From assembly GCA_036365455.1 (NCBI GenBank), contig JAWQUS010000023.1, positions 806,001 to 870,000 on the forward strand: a stretch of DNA of 64,000 nt, in the 5' to 3' direction. The DNA comes from Macrosoma leucophasiata. Lineage: Eukaryota > Arthropoda > Insecta > Lepidoptera > Hedylidae. The notes beneath the pieces were generated by a model. It was given only the letters and a program-made list of their open reading frames with translations. It was not told the origin of the DNA and did no database searches. Each line of letters starts with the position of its first letter. The first letter of the stretch is position 1. Position numbers and translations under genes: made by a program. This document shows positions 31,125-41,110 of the stretch, in pieces.

Positions 31125-31512
31125 GGAGCCATATTGGATAGCCGTATTGGAAATTGGAACATCATAGTGCTGAAAAGTACCATTTAGTGGCAGGTTTAGA
31201 CTGAAGCTCCAACACTGGAAGTCTACAACCAGTAAGTAACTTCGAAGTAATTTAGCAGAAATAATAGCATATTTTTTACTGATGGTAGAGTTCTATAGGG
31301 GTACTTGAGGGCGAAGCCCCACCATATTTCGTTAATCTTTTGCTAAACGATCGCTGGTGAAAGTAATGTAACCTGAAAAGAACTTGGATTACTTGAAAAG
31401 AAGACATTTGCCTGACCTTTTGAGACCTTTTAAATGTGAGACCTTTTCAAAGAAATTTGAGAGTTTTTATGTAGATATTTATAAGCTACAATATTATTAT
31501 TTTAGAATAGGT
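31125..31512. repeat. Decayed R310 pieces on both strands
   Basis: 31125-31233 is a minus 5' part (CATAGTGCTGAAAAGTACCATTT). 31271-31512 is a plus copy with only the start (TTTACTGATGGTAGAGTTC) and scattered similarity left. Confidence 0.45.
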
Positions 31513-31576
31513 AAAATCAACACAAATTTTAGACAGATTTTTTTAAATTATGCTAATAAAAAATAATCTATACTTA

Positions 31577-32244
31577 TAATAAAACTGTAGAAGTGTAAAT
31601 TCTGTACATAAAAAATATTGAAAAAATAAATACCAGGGGATGTTACTAGATCGATACCGAACCCAAATATATGATTAGAAAAAGTCTGTCTGTTTGTTCA
31701 AGCATCACATAAAAACTACCGGTCCGATTACAATGAAACTTGGTATGATTATATTTTAACCTTTGGCGCACAACACTGGGTACTTTTTATCCCGGAAAAA
31801 TGTCTGTTTGTTTGTGTTCGCGCACGCTAATTTCAGAAACGGCTTATTCGATTTGCGGCTGATATATTGTGATAAGTTTAACTTAACATTTAGTGTTTGT
31901 TTCATGTAAATCGGTTCAGAAATAAAAAAGTTATGTCAATTTAAAGAATAATATCGAATATTTTAAAGCTATTCTGTATCTTAGTTCTATTTTTACGGGG
32001 TTTCGTACCTAAAAGGTAAAAAGGGACCCTACGCATTACTAATCCTCCGCTGTCTGTCTGTCTGTCCGTCCGTCCGTCTGCCTGTCACCAGGCTGTATCT
32101 CATAAATAGTGATAGCTAGAAAGCTAACCTTTTCACAAATTATATATTATATGTTTTTCTGTTACGGCTATAAATAGCGGTAACAGAAATACATAGACAA
32201 AATTGATTACTAAAAATAAGAAAATGAAAATGTTAAAAAGTCCA
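31577..32244 (+). repeat. About 0.7-kb composite interspersed repeat
   Basis: It starts ACTTATAATAAAACTGTAGA and includes CCAGGGGATGTTACTAGATC, GTCTGTTTGTTCAAGC, a CCGTACC-type block and a GTCTGTC microsatellite, then CGGTAACAGAAATACATAG. The inverted counterpart is 48300-49135. No ORF remains. Confidence 0.7.
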
Positions 32245-32381
32245 AGTCCAGTTTTCACGTCCAAACGACTGTACCGATTTTAATGAAATTTGGTACAGAG
32301 ATAGAGTTGACTTTGAGAAAGAACATAAGCTACTTATTAAACGACATCCACGGGGGCGAAGCCGCGGGCAACAGCTAGTAC
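32245..32381 (-). repeat. CTAGCTGTTGCCCGCGG repeat, 5' piece
   Basis: In minus orientation it opens ACTAGCTGTTGCCCGCGGCT and runs through TTTCATTAAAATCGGTACAG. It abuts the composite repeat. Confidence 0.65.
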
Positions 32382-32587
32382 AGAAATAAAGACAAAGCCC
32401 TAATGAATAAATCTCGAACTAGGCTTAGCCTTAAAAAGGTGCCCTGAGAATAATTTCAAGAATGTTAATTGACCTTATTCCTCGTTTTTCTAAGCGCTCG
32501 TATTAGCTCATTTTAAAAGGTCCTAAAATTGCTTGACCTAAATAATTTTGTTTTGTATTTTTTTATAAATTTTATTAAACAAGCTAT

Positions 32588-32690
32588 TAACCTCGTTGGC
32601 TCAGTGGTGATTGCTAATTCTGATCCGAGGTTATGAGCACTTACAGAGTTTGGAAATGTATACTAAATGAAAATAGGGAAATGGAGGCAT
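32588..32690 (+). repeat. Possible tRNA-like SINE head
   Basis: CCTCGTTGGCTCAGTGGTGATT looks like an A box region, but the expected B box is weak. Not a functional tRNA. Confidence 0.3.
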
Positions 32691-32847
32691 TTGTAAATAA
32701 TTAATACTTTCCATGTTATACATAATTGTTTCCTTTCTTTTTAATATATGTATTATGTTTTTTATTATTAGTGGTTATTCACTCTAGGTAGTTTAAAAAA
32801 TGCTGATGTAAAAGTGCTCTAGGAGTAAAGGAGCCTAAAACGTAAAT

Positions 32848-32896
32848 ACGTAACTTCACGCCTGTAATCCCCGAAGGGGTAGGCAGAGGTAAATGT
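32848..32896 (-). repeat. tRNA-derived SINE, last 50 bases
   Basis: TACGTAACTTCACGCCTGTA to GGGGTAGGCAGAGGTAAATG is the 3' end of the SINE, minus strand. It sits at the border of a partial duplicate of the composite repeat. Confidence 0.65.
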
Positions 32897-32911
32897 GAGA
32901 AATTAGAGGTA

Positions 32912-33300
32912 ATTAACATTTCGTGTTTGCTTCATGTGAATCGGTTCAAAAATAAAAAAGTTATGTCAAATTAAAGATTCGTATCGAATATTTTTAAGCT
33001 ATTCTGTATCTTAGTTCTATCTTTTAGGGGATTTCGTACCTAAAAGGTAAAAACGGACCCTACGGATTACTAATCCTCCGCTGTCTGTTTGTCTGTCCGT
33101 CCGTCTGTCTGTCACCAGCCTGTATCTCATTAACAGTGTAATATACTCGTAGCTAGAAAGCTAACATTTTCACAAACTATGTATTTCTGATACCGCTATA
33201 AAGACAAAATTAATTACTAAAAATAAAATTTGAAAATTTTAAGGGGTCCAACGGGGCATACTATACACGTGTTTTTTTTTTCGTATATTTTTTGCTCGAT
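32912..33300 (+). repeat. Partial duplicate of the composite repeat
   Basis: It matches 31890-32240 from TAACATTT(A/C)GTGTTTG through ATTTCGTACCTAAAAGG and the GTCTGTCC microsatellite. It lies about 1 kb downstream of the first copy in the same orientation. Confidence 0.7.
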
Positions 33301-33519
33301 AATAACGATCGCAATTACTAGACCCTTAAATTTTCACAGAATTTTTAGATCTTATGTTGTATATTACCTTCCATAATAATAAATCTATACAAATAAATAA
33401 AATTTAAGTGTCTGTTTGTAATATTAAAATAACCGCTTTTTACTTAATGAATATGTATGTATACACGGTACATAGACTCTATCTGTCCGTTTGGCGGGGC
33501 TAATCTTGGGAACGGCTAT

Positions 33520-33835
33520 ACCGATTTTGACATATATGTCTGTGTGTATATATCATACATCCATACATACATACATACATACAAATAAGTAGAATTAGAG
33601 TGTATCCGACTTTGACGGGACTTCCACGGGTAGATAGCTGATGTAATAAGGAGTAACTTAGGCTACTTTTATCTCCATACAACCATACATACCCACATAC
33701 AAATAAATAGAATTTGAGTGTCTCCGTTTTTGACGGGACTTTCACTGGCAGATAGCTGATGTAATAAAGGCTACTTTTATACTAGCTGCGCCCACGACTT
33801 CGTCTGGGTAGATACTGAATAATCATATTTTTCTC
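33520..33835 (+). repeat. CATA microsatellite and duplicated short unit
   Basis: (CATA)n near 33550-33580. Two similar units (TTTGACGGGACTT(C/T)CAC and GATAGCTGATGTAATAA) repeat about 120 bases apart. An ACTAGCTGCGCCCACGACTT repeat start follows at 33781. Confidence 0.6.
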
Positions 33836-33964
33836 ACGAGGACAAAGTCGCGAATATACTGACTAAATTCAATAGAGTCCTAGTTTTATTTTAGAACTAG
33901 TAGTAATATTAAAGACTAACACAACATCACTGACGTATCATGAAGTATGAAAAGAGATCCGGAG

Positions 33965-34241
33965 TGAGAGCTCTGGTGCAGGAGCTCGAGGGCGTAGGCA
34001 CTACCGCGTTACTTAATATATCTGCCGCCAAATGGTAGTGTTCAATGCTATCGTGTTCCGGTTAGATGGTAATGTATGACCCCGTAATAACTATCACGGA
34101 GACATAACAGCTTAGGTTTTAGGGGTGGCGACGCATCTGCATTTTGATCTTTGGTTTTTGTATAGATGTCTATAGGCTACAGTCATCACTTAACATCAAT
34201 GTGAGCTGTATGCTAGTTTTCCTCCTTCCTTATATAAAAAA
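33965..34241 (+). repeat. R310 repeat, second subfamily
   Basis: It begins GTGAGAGCTCTGGTGCAGGA and ends CCTTATATAAAAAAG, with ATGACCCCGTAATAACTATC. Confidence 0.78.
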
Positions 34242-34289
34242 GAAAGAATAGATTGCTGATAAAAACTGTTTTACATAATCAATTTTGAT

Positions 34290-34374
34290 TAGTCGGCAAA
34301 TCGAGGGTGTTTCCATGTATGTTGTTTGCCTCTGCCTACCCCTTCGGTGATCTACAGACGTGAAGTTACGTAAT
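34290..34374 (+). repeat. tRNA-derived SINE 3' fragment
   Basis: From GGCAAATCGAGGGTGTTTCC to GACGTGAAGTTACGTA. Confidence 0.65.
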
Positions 34375-34683
34375 CCTCATCAACGAAACATTTGAATCAC
34401 TTAATCAGTCAATTGGCCTCCGTCGTAAAGTACAATTGGATTAAATGCCGAAACAACAAAAAAAAAACTGAGACAAAAAACTTAGAATAGGGTTCACTTT
34501 TAATTATCGACCGGTGCATTGTTTTTATTTAAAAAATAAAAAAACATGTAAAAAAGCGGTCGAAAAAATCTCAAACTGTTATAAAGTTGTCCGAAATGGG
34601 AGTAGAATGTAACTCGTTCTTTTTTGGGATTTATTACACTGTCGCTGTAAAGATTGGACCGCACTACGTTGATAAGTGATGGC

Positions 34684-34980
34684 CATAGATAGAGCAACAC
34701 GGGCCACCAGCCGCGGCGGACTGAAGGGGAGTAGCCATAGCATTTATTACCGATGCAAAACAGTCTGTCATTTTTTGCGGGGAGAAATGCGTGCGACACA
34801 CACGCACACTACAAAAATCGTCTATTACTACAAAACTCACACCTTGACTTTAACAAAATACAGAAACAATTTCACGCACACATTTAAACATCTAGGCGAC
34901 AGGTATAGGCCCATTTGGGCTTGTACTTTGACAGAGGGGAAAGCCTGCATATGGCTACTCCCCTCCGGTGTTGCTCTATG
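34684..34980. mobile_element. hAT-type MITE, CATAG family, with perfect 8-bp duplication
   Basis: 297 bp from CATAGATAGAGCAACAC to GTTGCTCTATG. GTGATGGC is present on both sides (34676-34683 and 34981-34988). It is the cleanest copy of the family and fixes the ends of the others. One terminal repeat has lost about 20 bases of the GC-rich core. Confidence 0.9.
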
Positions 34981-35087
34981 GTGATGGCATAGCTGTGGTG
35001 AAGGAATAGCCTTAGAGTGAAAGCATTGGTTTTTTGTGATGGTGGCAAACAAGCATGCAGTTCACGTTAATTGTAAGTAGTAATAAT

Positions 35088-35369
35088 TTACTGGTGGTAG
35101 AGCTGTAGTGACGGAGCTCGCGGACGTAGGCACCACTGCATTACCTAATATACTTGCCGCTAAATGGTTGTGTTCAGCATTATCGTGTTCCGGTCAGGTG
35201 GTAATGTACGGCCCAGTAATTTTCGGCACAGAGGCATAAGACCCTAGACCTCAGGGGGGTTATGCATCTGCATTTTGACCTTGGTCTTTGTGTAAGTGTC
35301 TATAGGCTGCAATCATCGCTTAACATCAATATGAACTGCATGCTTCTCTGCCACTTCCATAACATAAAA
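35088..35369 (+). repeat. R310 repeat, full length
   Basis: TTTACTGGTGGTAGAGCTG to ATAACATAAAAAATG, first subfamily. A 30-base minus-strand tail fragment (GGTGGCAAACAAGCATGC) lies just before at 35041. Confidence 0.85.
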
Positions 35370-35373
35370 AATG

Positions 35374-35455
35374 ACTGACTGCACTAACGGAAGAATTCTC
35401 TTCCAGTGGAAGAAAACTCTTCCGCTAGTGAGCGGGCTCGTCACGCGACCCGACG
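35374..35455 (-). repeat. Piece shared with the RTE 5' region
   Basis: TGACTGACTGCACTA, TCTTCCGCTAGTG and CGACCCGACGCC match 10998-11085, the 5' end of the full-length LINE. It may be a stray 5' fragment or a separate repeat carried by both. Confidence 0.5.
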
Positions 35456-35474
35456 CCAGCTACCACCTTGTATG

Positions 35475-36066
35475 CAAGACAATTATTGTGTATATCTACA
35501 CGCCAGGTCCCTCACGGGGTAGGCAGAGAGTGTAGAGCGCCAGATATCCCGGTCCTGACATACCTCTCGTGCCTCGTCTACCTTCATCATTCTCTTCATA
35601 CATGCACGCCGATTCCTAAGACTTTTGACCCCACCATCAGACAGAACTCGACCTATTTGGTCATGGTAGGTCAGTCTTGGTCTTCCTAGGCCTCTGCAAC
35701 CATCCACATTCGCATTGTATATCTGTTTAGTCATTCGCTCATTCGACATTCTTTCTATATGCCCGAACCATCGGAGCATACCTTTTTTCATTTTTACACC
35801 GATACTGTCGTTCACACAAGCCCCTTTCTTACATCTTCGTTACGAACGTGATCGGTGAGTGATACACCGCAGATCTTGCGCAAAGATCTCATCTCGACAG
35901 CGTTTAACTTTCATGCTCTTTCCTCAGCTCTCGCTTTCATATAAAAGCGTTGGAGTAAGTACAGCATTATGTACGGCTAGTCGAGCCCGCTGGCTGAGAT
36001 GTTTCGATTCTAGCAGCTTACCCAACGCTCCATTCACGCCATTCCCTGCAAGCACTCTTCTGCTCA
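35475..36066 (-). pseudogene. C-terminal part of a second LINE reverse transcriptase
   Basis: An open stretch 35815-35483 reads MKKGMLRWFGHIERMSNERM, then GRGLGRPRLTYHDQIGR-like and RRACMKRMMKVDEAREVCQD. Upstream, in broken frames, are AGNGVNGALGKLLESK-like and SQRARLAVHNAVLTPTL-like segments. These are the usual C-terminal features of a second type of insect non-LTR element, different from the RTE copy. It is 5'-truncated and frameshifted. The terminal sequence GGTCCCTAACGGGGTAGGC-type also occurs at 36067, 49588, 55862 and 59822. Confidence 0.7.
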
Positions 36067-36160
36067 GGCTCACTCTGCCAGATATCCCGGTTTGTCAGAA
36101 CCGTTATATCTGGCGCTCTACACTCTCTGCCTACCCCGTTAGGGACCTGGCGTGAAGATA
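36067..36160 (+). repeat. Second LINE 3' end in opposite orientation
   Basis: GATATCCCGGTTTGTCAG to CGTTAGGGACCTGGCGTGAAG is the reverse complement of the 3' end at 35483-35560. It forms a 600-base-spaced inverted pair. Confidence 0.65.
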
Positions 36161-36382
36161 CATACATACATACAATTATTGTCTTTCATTAAACCTTTAA
36201 AATGGTACGTGAGGATATTGACACGGTATAGGGTATAGGGGTTCTCAGCCGGAGGTCCCGAGGGGTGAACCGAACCGAATTCGTTGGAAACCCTTGAAAA
36301 AATAAATTGTTTTAGTATTGATGAGATAGCGTGAGATTTCTCACTTTCCTTCCCTCTCACTTATCTATGTAAATGTTAATCA

Positions 36383-36992
36383 TATTGATGGTAGAGCTTC
36401 ACTGAACGAGCTCTCGGCATCGCATTATCTAGTGTAAGTACACTAGATGGCAGTTAAATGGCAGTGTTTATCGTGTTCCGGTCAGGTGGTAACGGTCCAG
36501 TAAATTCCGGCACACAGGCATAAGAGCTTAGACCAGTGATTCCCAAAGTGGTCTATATCGATCCCTGGGGGTCTATGACAACATGAAAGGGGTCTGCGTC
36601 AGCGAAAAAAAAATTTGGGGGTCCATGAAATTAAAATGGGGGTCCGCGATAATGGATCTCAACACATACACTGATAGTACCAATTTACTTACATCATACC
36701 AGTGATTCCCAAAGTGGTCCATGGGAGACTCGATGGGGGTCTTCGTAGGCGTGAATACAATTTGGAAATATGGGTATATGATATAAATGTAGCAAGGACG
36801 GGGTTCCACAGAAACCAGAATAAATTGTAAAGGGTCTACAAGAAAAAATAGTTTGGGAACCTCTGGCTTAGACTAAGGCTTAGTGGCGACGCATCTACGT
36901 TGAAATCTGTAGTTGTTTCAAGCCAACAGTATTTACTTACCGTCAATGTGAACTGTATGCTTGTTTGCTAACTAGGTTAAATAAAAAAAAAA
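36383..36992 (+). repeat. R310 repeat split by a hAT element
   Basis: 36383-36533 holds the first half (GATGGTAGAGCTTCACTGAA to GAGCTTAGAC). After the insertion, the family resumes at 36866 with GCTTAGAC and ends TTAAATAAAAAAAA near 36992. Confidence 0.85.
36534..36865. mobile_element. 332-bp non-autonomous hAT element
   Basis: It starts CAGTGATTCCCAAAGTGG and ends GTTTGGGAACCTCTG, so the terminal repeats are CAG(T/A)G(A/G)TTCCCAAA. GCTTAGAC flanks both ends exactly (36526-36533, 36866-36873). The same left end, CAGTGATTCCCAAAGTGG, appears again inside at 36700. The element therefore holds two left ends in direct order. Confidence 0.92.
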
Positions 36993-37024
36993 CGTCGTTG
37001 CCACATCTTCTTTTCTCTGAAATA

Positions 37025-37388
37025 AATAATAATAATGGTAACCCTTGATACGTCCCACGGCTGGGCACGAGTCTCTCCCCTTCTCGGGAGGAGGTCTGCA
37101 GCCTACTCCACCACGTTGCTCCAATGCGGGTTGGTGGAGATACGGGCTAGTGGCCAACCCGCTGTCGGATGTTTTCAAATCCAGCCTATAAGGCTTCCGA
37201 AAAGTCTTAACGACTGCTATCTATCGATAGCAACCGGGACTGACGGCTTAACGTGCCCTCTGAAGCACGGAAACGCGCATTTTAATTTTCCACCAACGGT
37301 CACCCATCACACCCCCGACCGCGCCCGTATCGCTTAACCATGTAGATCGCTTCCGATCTACACCAGCCGCGGGGCCATGTGCGCTTCT
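37025..37388 (-). mobile_element. 5S-rRNA-derived SINE, best copy
   Basis: Minus strand: starts GAAGCGCACATGG, then the 5S-like promoter region GGTTAAGCGATACGGGCGCG and TGATGGGTGACCG. A middle with GGCACGTTAAGCCGTCAGTC follows, then a LINE-like tail CCCAGCCGTGGGACGTATC and TTATTATTATT. The whole element is about 360 bp. Flanking sequence CTTCTTTTCTCT / CTTCTTCTCT may be an imperfect target duplication. Confidence 0.78.
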
Positions 37389-37454
37389 TCTCTAAAAAAG
37401 TGTGTACTTATCTAAAAGGAGTAGGATAAAATATGACAATTTGACAATTCTAAC

Positions 37455-37545
37455 ATTGAATGCCTCCGTAATAACTATTATAGAGACATAACAACTAAGG
37501 TCTCAGAGTTGGCAACGCATGCATTTAGACCTCTGGTTGCATGCA
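37455..37545 (+). repeat. R310 middle fragment
   Basis: CCTCCGTAATAACTATTATAG to TTTAGACCTCTGG, second subfamily. Confidence 0.55.
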
Positions 37546-37904
37546 TGGACACTGAAACAGAACCCTAAGAGGATCCTATTTTTAAAGCTAATCCGACAAA
37601 AATAGGTCTGATATACAAAGTAATCGTGATTATTTGCGAAACGATAATATATCAGTGATGGGAGGCAAACACACAGGGCGTTGTACTCGTCTGAGCCGAG
37701 TCTGGGCAAACAGACGACAAACAAACAAACACGGATTTGTGTCAGAGCTACGTGAGGGATCCGGGGTTTTTACGTGTTCGTTATTTCGTCTGCCGATGCC
37801 AATGTTTGTGTGATTTTGTGTTTGTTTCTCTGAAGGTATGTTCGTGATTCGTTATTTGTAACCATGAGACTGGATATTCGTTACCTGAGTATAATTGTAA
37901 TTAT

Positions 37905-38207
37905 TATAAACTGCCTCAGTAGCCTAGTGGTAGCAGGCCAGTACTACTACGGTTCGATTCCCGGGTTGGGGGATATTAGAGGTAACGGTGTAAAATCCTT
38001 TATATCTGGTTCTATTGGGATTTTTCCATTTCTGGAAGTTTCCCAGTATCTCGATGTTTGGTAATGTGCCCGGAGATGTCAATAGGCTCGCCACGTGTTA
38101 CATGAACCAAAACGTAACCGGCGAATCGTGGGTGCTTGCGTGTATGAATGAATGCATGCATTTACCTCTGCCTACCCCTTCGGAGATCACAGGCGTGAAG
38201 TTACGTT
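37905..38207 (+). mobile_element. tRNA-derived SINE, full length
   Basis: It begins ACTGCCTCAGTAGCCTAGTG and ends GTGAAGTTACGTTATG; A and B boxes are good (GGTTCGATTCCCGGG). A block of about 10 bases (GCTGAGGTCCT) next to the B box is missing. Decayed R310 pieces follow at 38208-38330. Confidence 0.88.
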
Positions 38208-38502
38208 ATGTATGGCCCCGTAACATCTATCGCAGAAGCAATACAACTTCCAACTCCAAGGCAACGCGTAAGCGTTTTGATCTGCAGTTTTTATCTTACA
38301 AACGTGCCAATCAAGCATGCAGTTCACGTGAATGGAACACTACTACAACATATATAAAAAAATCCTTTGCAATCACAATAATAATAAAATTATTATAAAG
38401 CACGCATTATTTAAACATAGGTAAATGATGACGTGAACCAAAAATTCAAAATCATGTTCAAAATTAATTTCATACCCTATTTTTCAACTGTTTCATCTCC
38501 AG

Positions 38503-38608
38503 CCCGCTACAGCGAAAAGCAGAAAAGCTAAGAGCCCTTTCCAAATCAATCGCCAAGAATCAACAGATATCCCTAAACCAAGAAGAGTATAAGGATATGA
38601 AGTTATAA
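38503..38608 (+). CDS. Possible terminal coding exon, unknown protein
   Basis: A good acceptor (CAACTGTTTCATCTCCAG) ends at 38502. After one base, the frame reads PLQRKAEKLRALSKSIAKNQ, then ends EEYKDMKL and TAA. An AATAAA poly(A) signal lies at 38621. The peptide looks like a charged helical C-terminus and the stretch matches no repeat here. Against it: the exon is short, no neighbouring exon is seen, and an alternative frame is also open. Confidence 0.3.
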
Positions 38609-38649
38609 ATATACCAAAAAAATAAACAAAACGATTAGAAAGACACCAG

Positions 38650-41040
38650 TCTTATTCATATCGAAAACAATTCCCTATTATATTCACTCCGATATCCAAA
38701 CACTGGCGTACCGATAGATCGGAACAATAAGTAGACATCCATAGCCTATTGACCAACGCCCACACCCAAACAAACCCTGATCAATGTCCACCGACTGCGT
38801 TTCGCTGACACCTTCCTCCGATACGTGACTTCGATCCGGTCTATATCATCGAACAACAAGACATTCCGAACTTCATAGACCACACATATCCATTGCTGAC
38901 GACAATAGTACGCTGGTTTATGTGACTTGGACAAAAGCCGCAATGCACGCGAGATGAGGAATGCAATCGACGGTACAAGGGCGCAGCAGGTATCTTCAAA
39001 AAAACGTAAAAAAAGACAAGTGGAGACAGGCGTGAGGTCCATTTTGTGCTGGTGTGGGAACGGTTTCGAGTTTGTTTTCATTGAAATCGGTATTTCGTTG
39101 ACGTTCAACGATCACTTTGTTGTTTGATCTGGCGAAAATGTATTACTAGATGACATAGAAGAAGTTATGTTGGCAATTGTTAAGACAACTAGGTAATCAG
39201 TGATTAAAACAAACATCGAAAATTTAACATTTTTCATTATCTATTAATTTCCTAATACTGAAAATCTTTGTCACAAGGATAATAACTAAAGTCAAGAGTT
39301 ACCCCTAGCTCTCAAAGTAGAAATATACATTATTGCCGCAATATTGGAATAGAAACAATTTATTTGTAAGTAGGTGGCAATTTATAAAGATGGCTACGTA
39401 ATTTTTGACACAAACTACAACGAAAAAATCCAACGTATCTGTATCAATATCATACACAAATCGTCGAACATAAAAGATTAATAAAATTAATTTCACAATT
39501 TTCTTCATAGCCCGTTTCAATATCTGAATAATTTTTAAATATCTTGACTAATACAAGAATCGAATCCAAAAGTAAACATATTAAATAAAAAGTCCAATAT
39601 CTCCGCCAAAACACACCGTACAATTAGCTCTCCATAAAACCATCACGCCTCTCCCGCGTCGCATCTCACCTATCAAAGACCACGCCGGTGGTCTACCTTT
39701 GAGCCGACGACAATATTTGCGCAATAATTCTTCACGAATCATCAATCCACCACCTTGTAATTATTTCACCGAATTGTTTGTCCAAAGCCGATTCTAAATC
39801 TACAGCAATTTTCCTAACGCACATCGCCGTTTGTTTTACTGCTCTTAAATCTTTTATCGACTTTATCGTTTTGTTTTTAGGGGGTATTATGGTTCGATGT
39901 TTCAAAATTGTCCGAAGATCGATGGTTGCTAATTAGACTCGACTCAAGTCGGTCCTTTTCATGTGAATGGCTAGGGGCGGGTCCACGGCTATCAGTGTTT
40001 GATTTGAGTGTTGTTTTTTAACAGATTAACGCCGATCCGTTCACGTTCGCGTTCGCTGATGGGTTTTTTGTTGATTGAGATGGATCCTGTCAGGCGGCAG
40101 TGTGGTCTTTAATTTTGGAGAAGCCAATGATATGTCATCGGATTCGGCGATTTCGATGATTGAAGCTCGTTTGCTTCAGGATTGAATTTGTGTTGTAACT
40201 CCTTTTTTATTTTGATAATCTGTAAAGATTCCAATGAATCATGGCAAGAACCGTACATTTATTTATACAAAAATTACAAAAAAATATTGAAAAGGTTAAA
40301 GATGAAACAGCTGAGGAATATTATCTTGAGAGTTCCTAAAACGTACCCAGTATTTAAAAAATATATTCACCTTGGTAATGTTGTTACTTGACCTTCACAC
40401 TACTTTTTACCATGGACCTTATTTTTTCCAATGTTTGTGCAAATCTTGCAATTACAATCCCTTAACATGGCGTCAGAACATGACTACCGTCAAAAGGCAC
40501 ATGTATTGCTACCCCAGAGGCCTAAGTTGTTTTGCCTCTGCAAACAAAACCGTAACACGATAGTGCTGATCTCTACCAACTGATGAATCATAAAAGCTCA
40601 GCGGTCTCCTAGGGGAATTCTCAAATATGAATTTACGATTAAATATTCTAATGAATAGGACAATCCAGCACGTCTACATTAAATCTATGCGGAATAACAT
40701 AATAGGAAATGTGACCAAAGGAAATAGAAATGTAAAGCACGTGCCTGTTTCGACTCGTCTTTAAGAATGTTTATGTATGTGAGTGCAGCTCAAAGTTTAA
40801 CGTGTTCCGCGAAAAAACATGCAACGTTTTAATAATGATTTAATTACACTTTAAAGTAAATTAAACACTATTATGTAGATTCTATTGTTTAGATTATACA
40901 GATGTATTCGAAATAAAATTTATTGATTTTGACTGTAGATTTGAGTTACAAACGATAAAGCATAAAATATTAACATAATGAAATGATTAAAGTAAAGTTT
41001 ACCTCCAAGTGGAATTGATCATCGCTAAGCAAAATCTCTA
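38650..41040. other. Mostly single-copy intron-like DNA
   Basis: The open frames 38746-39108 and 38927-39127 overlap on opposite strands and show no domain. A much decayed minus R310 piece lies at 40480-40590. The GC-richer stretch 39600-40180, with no repeat match, could be regulatory; this is only an impression. Confidence 0.35.
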
Positions 41041-41050
41041 AACAAAATAC

Positions 41051-41110
41051 GTACAGTTTTGAGAGCATTACAGCTGTAGATCAACAGCTGTAATGCTCTC
41101 AAAACTGTAC
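41051..41110. repeat. Perfect 27-bp inverted repeat with 6-nt loop
   Basis: 41051-41077 (GTACAGTTTTGAGAGCATTA...) and 41084-41110 are exact mirrors, loop AGATCA. Size and shape are like 2113-2175, but the sequences are unrelated. Confidence 0.92.

Noticed and set aside
38746..39127. Two overlapping open frames on opposite strands
   Set aside because: Neither has a domain, splice context or codon signal that favours it over the other.
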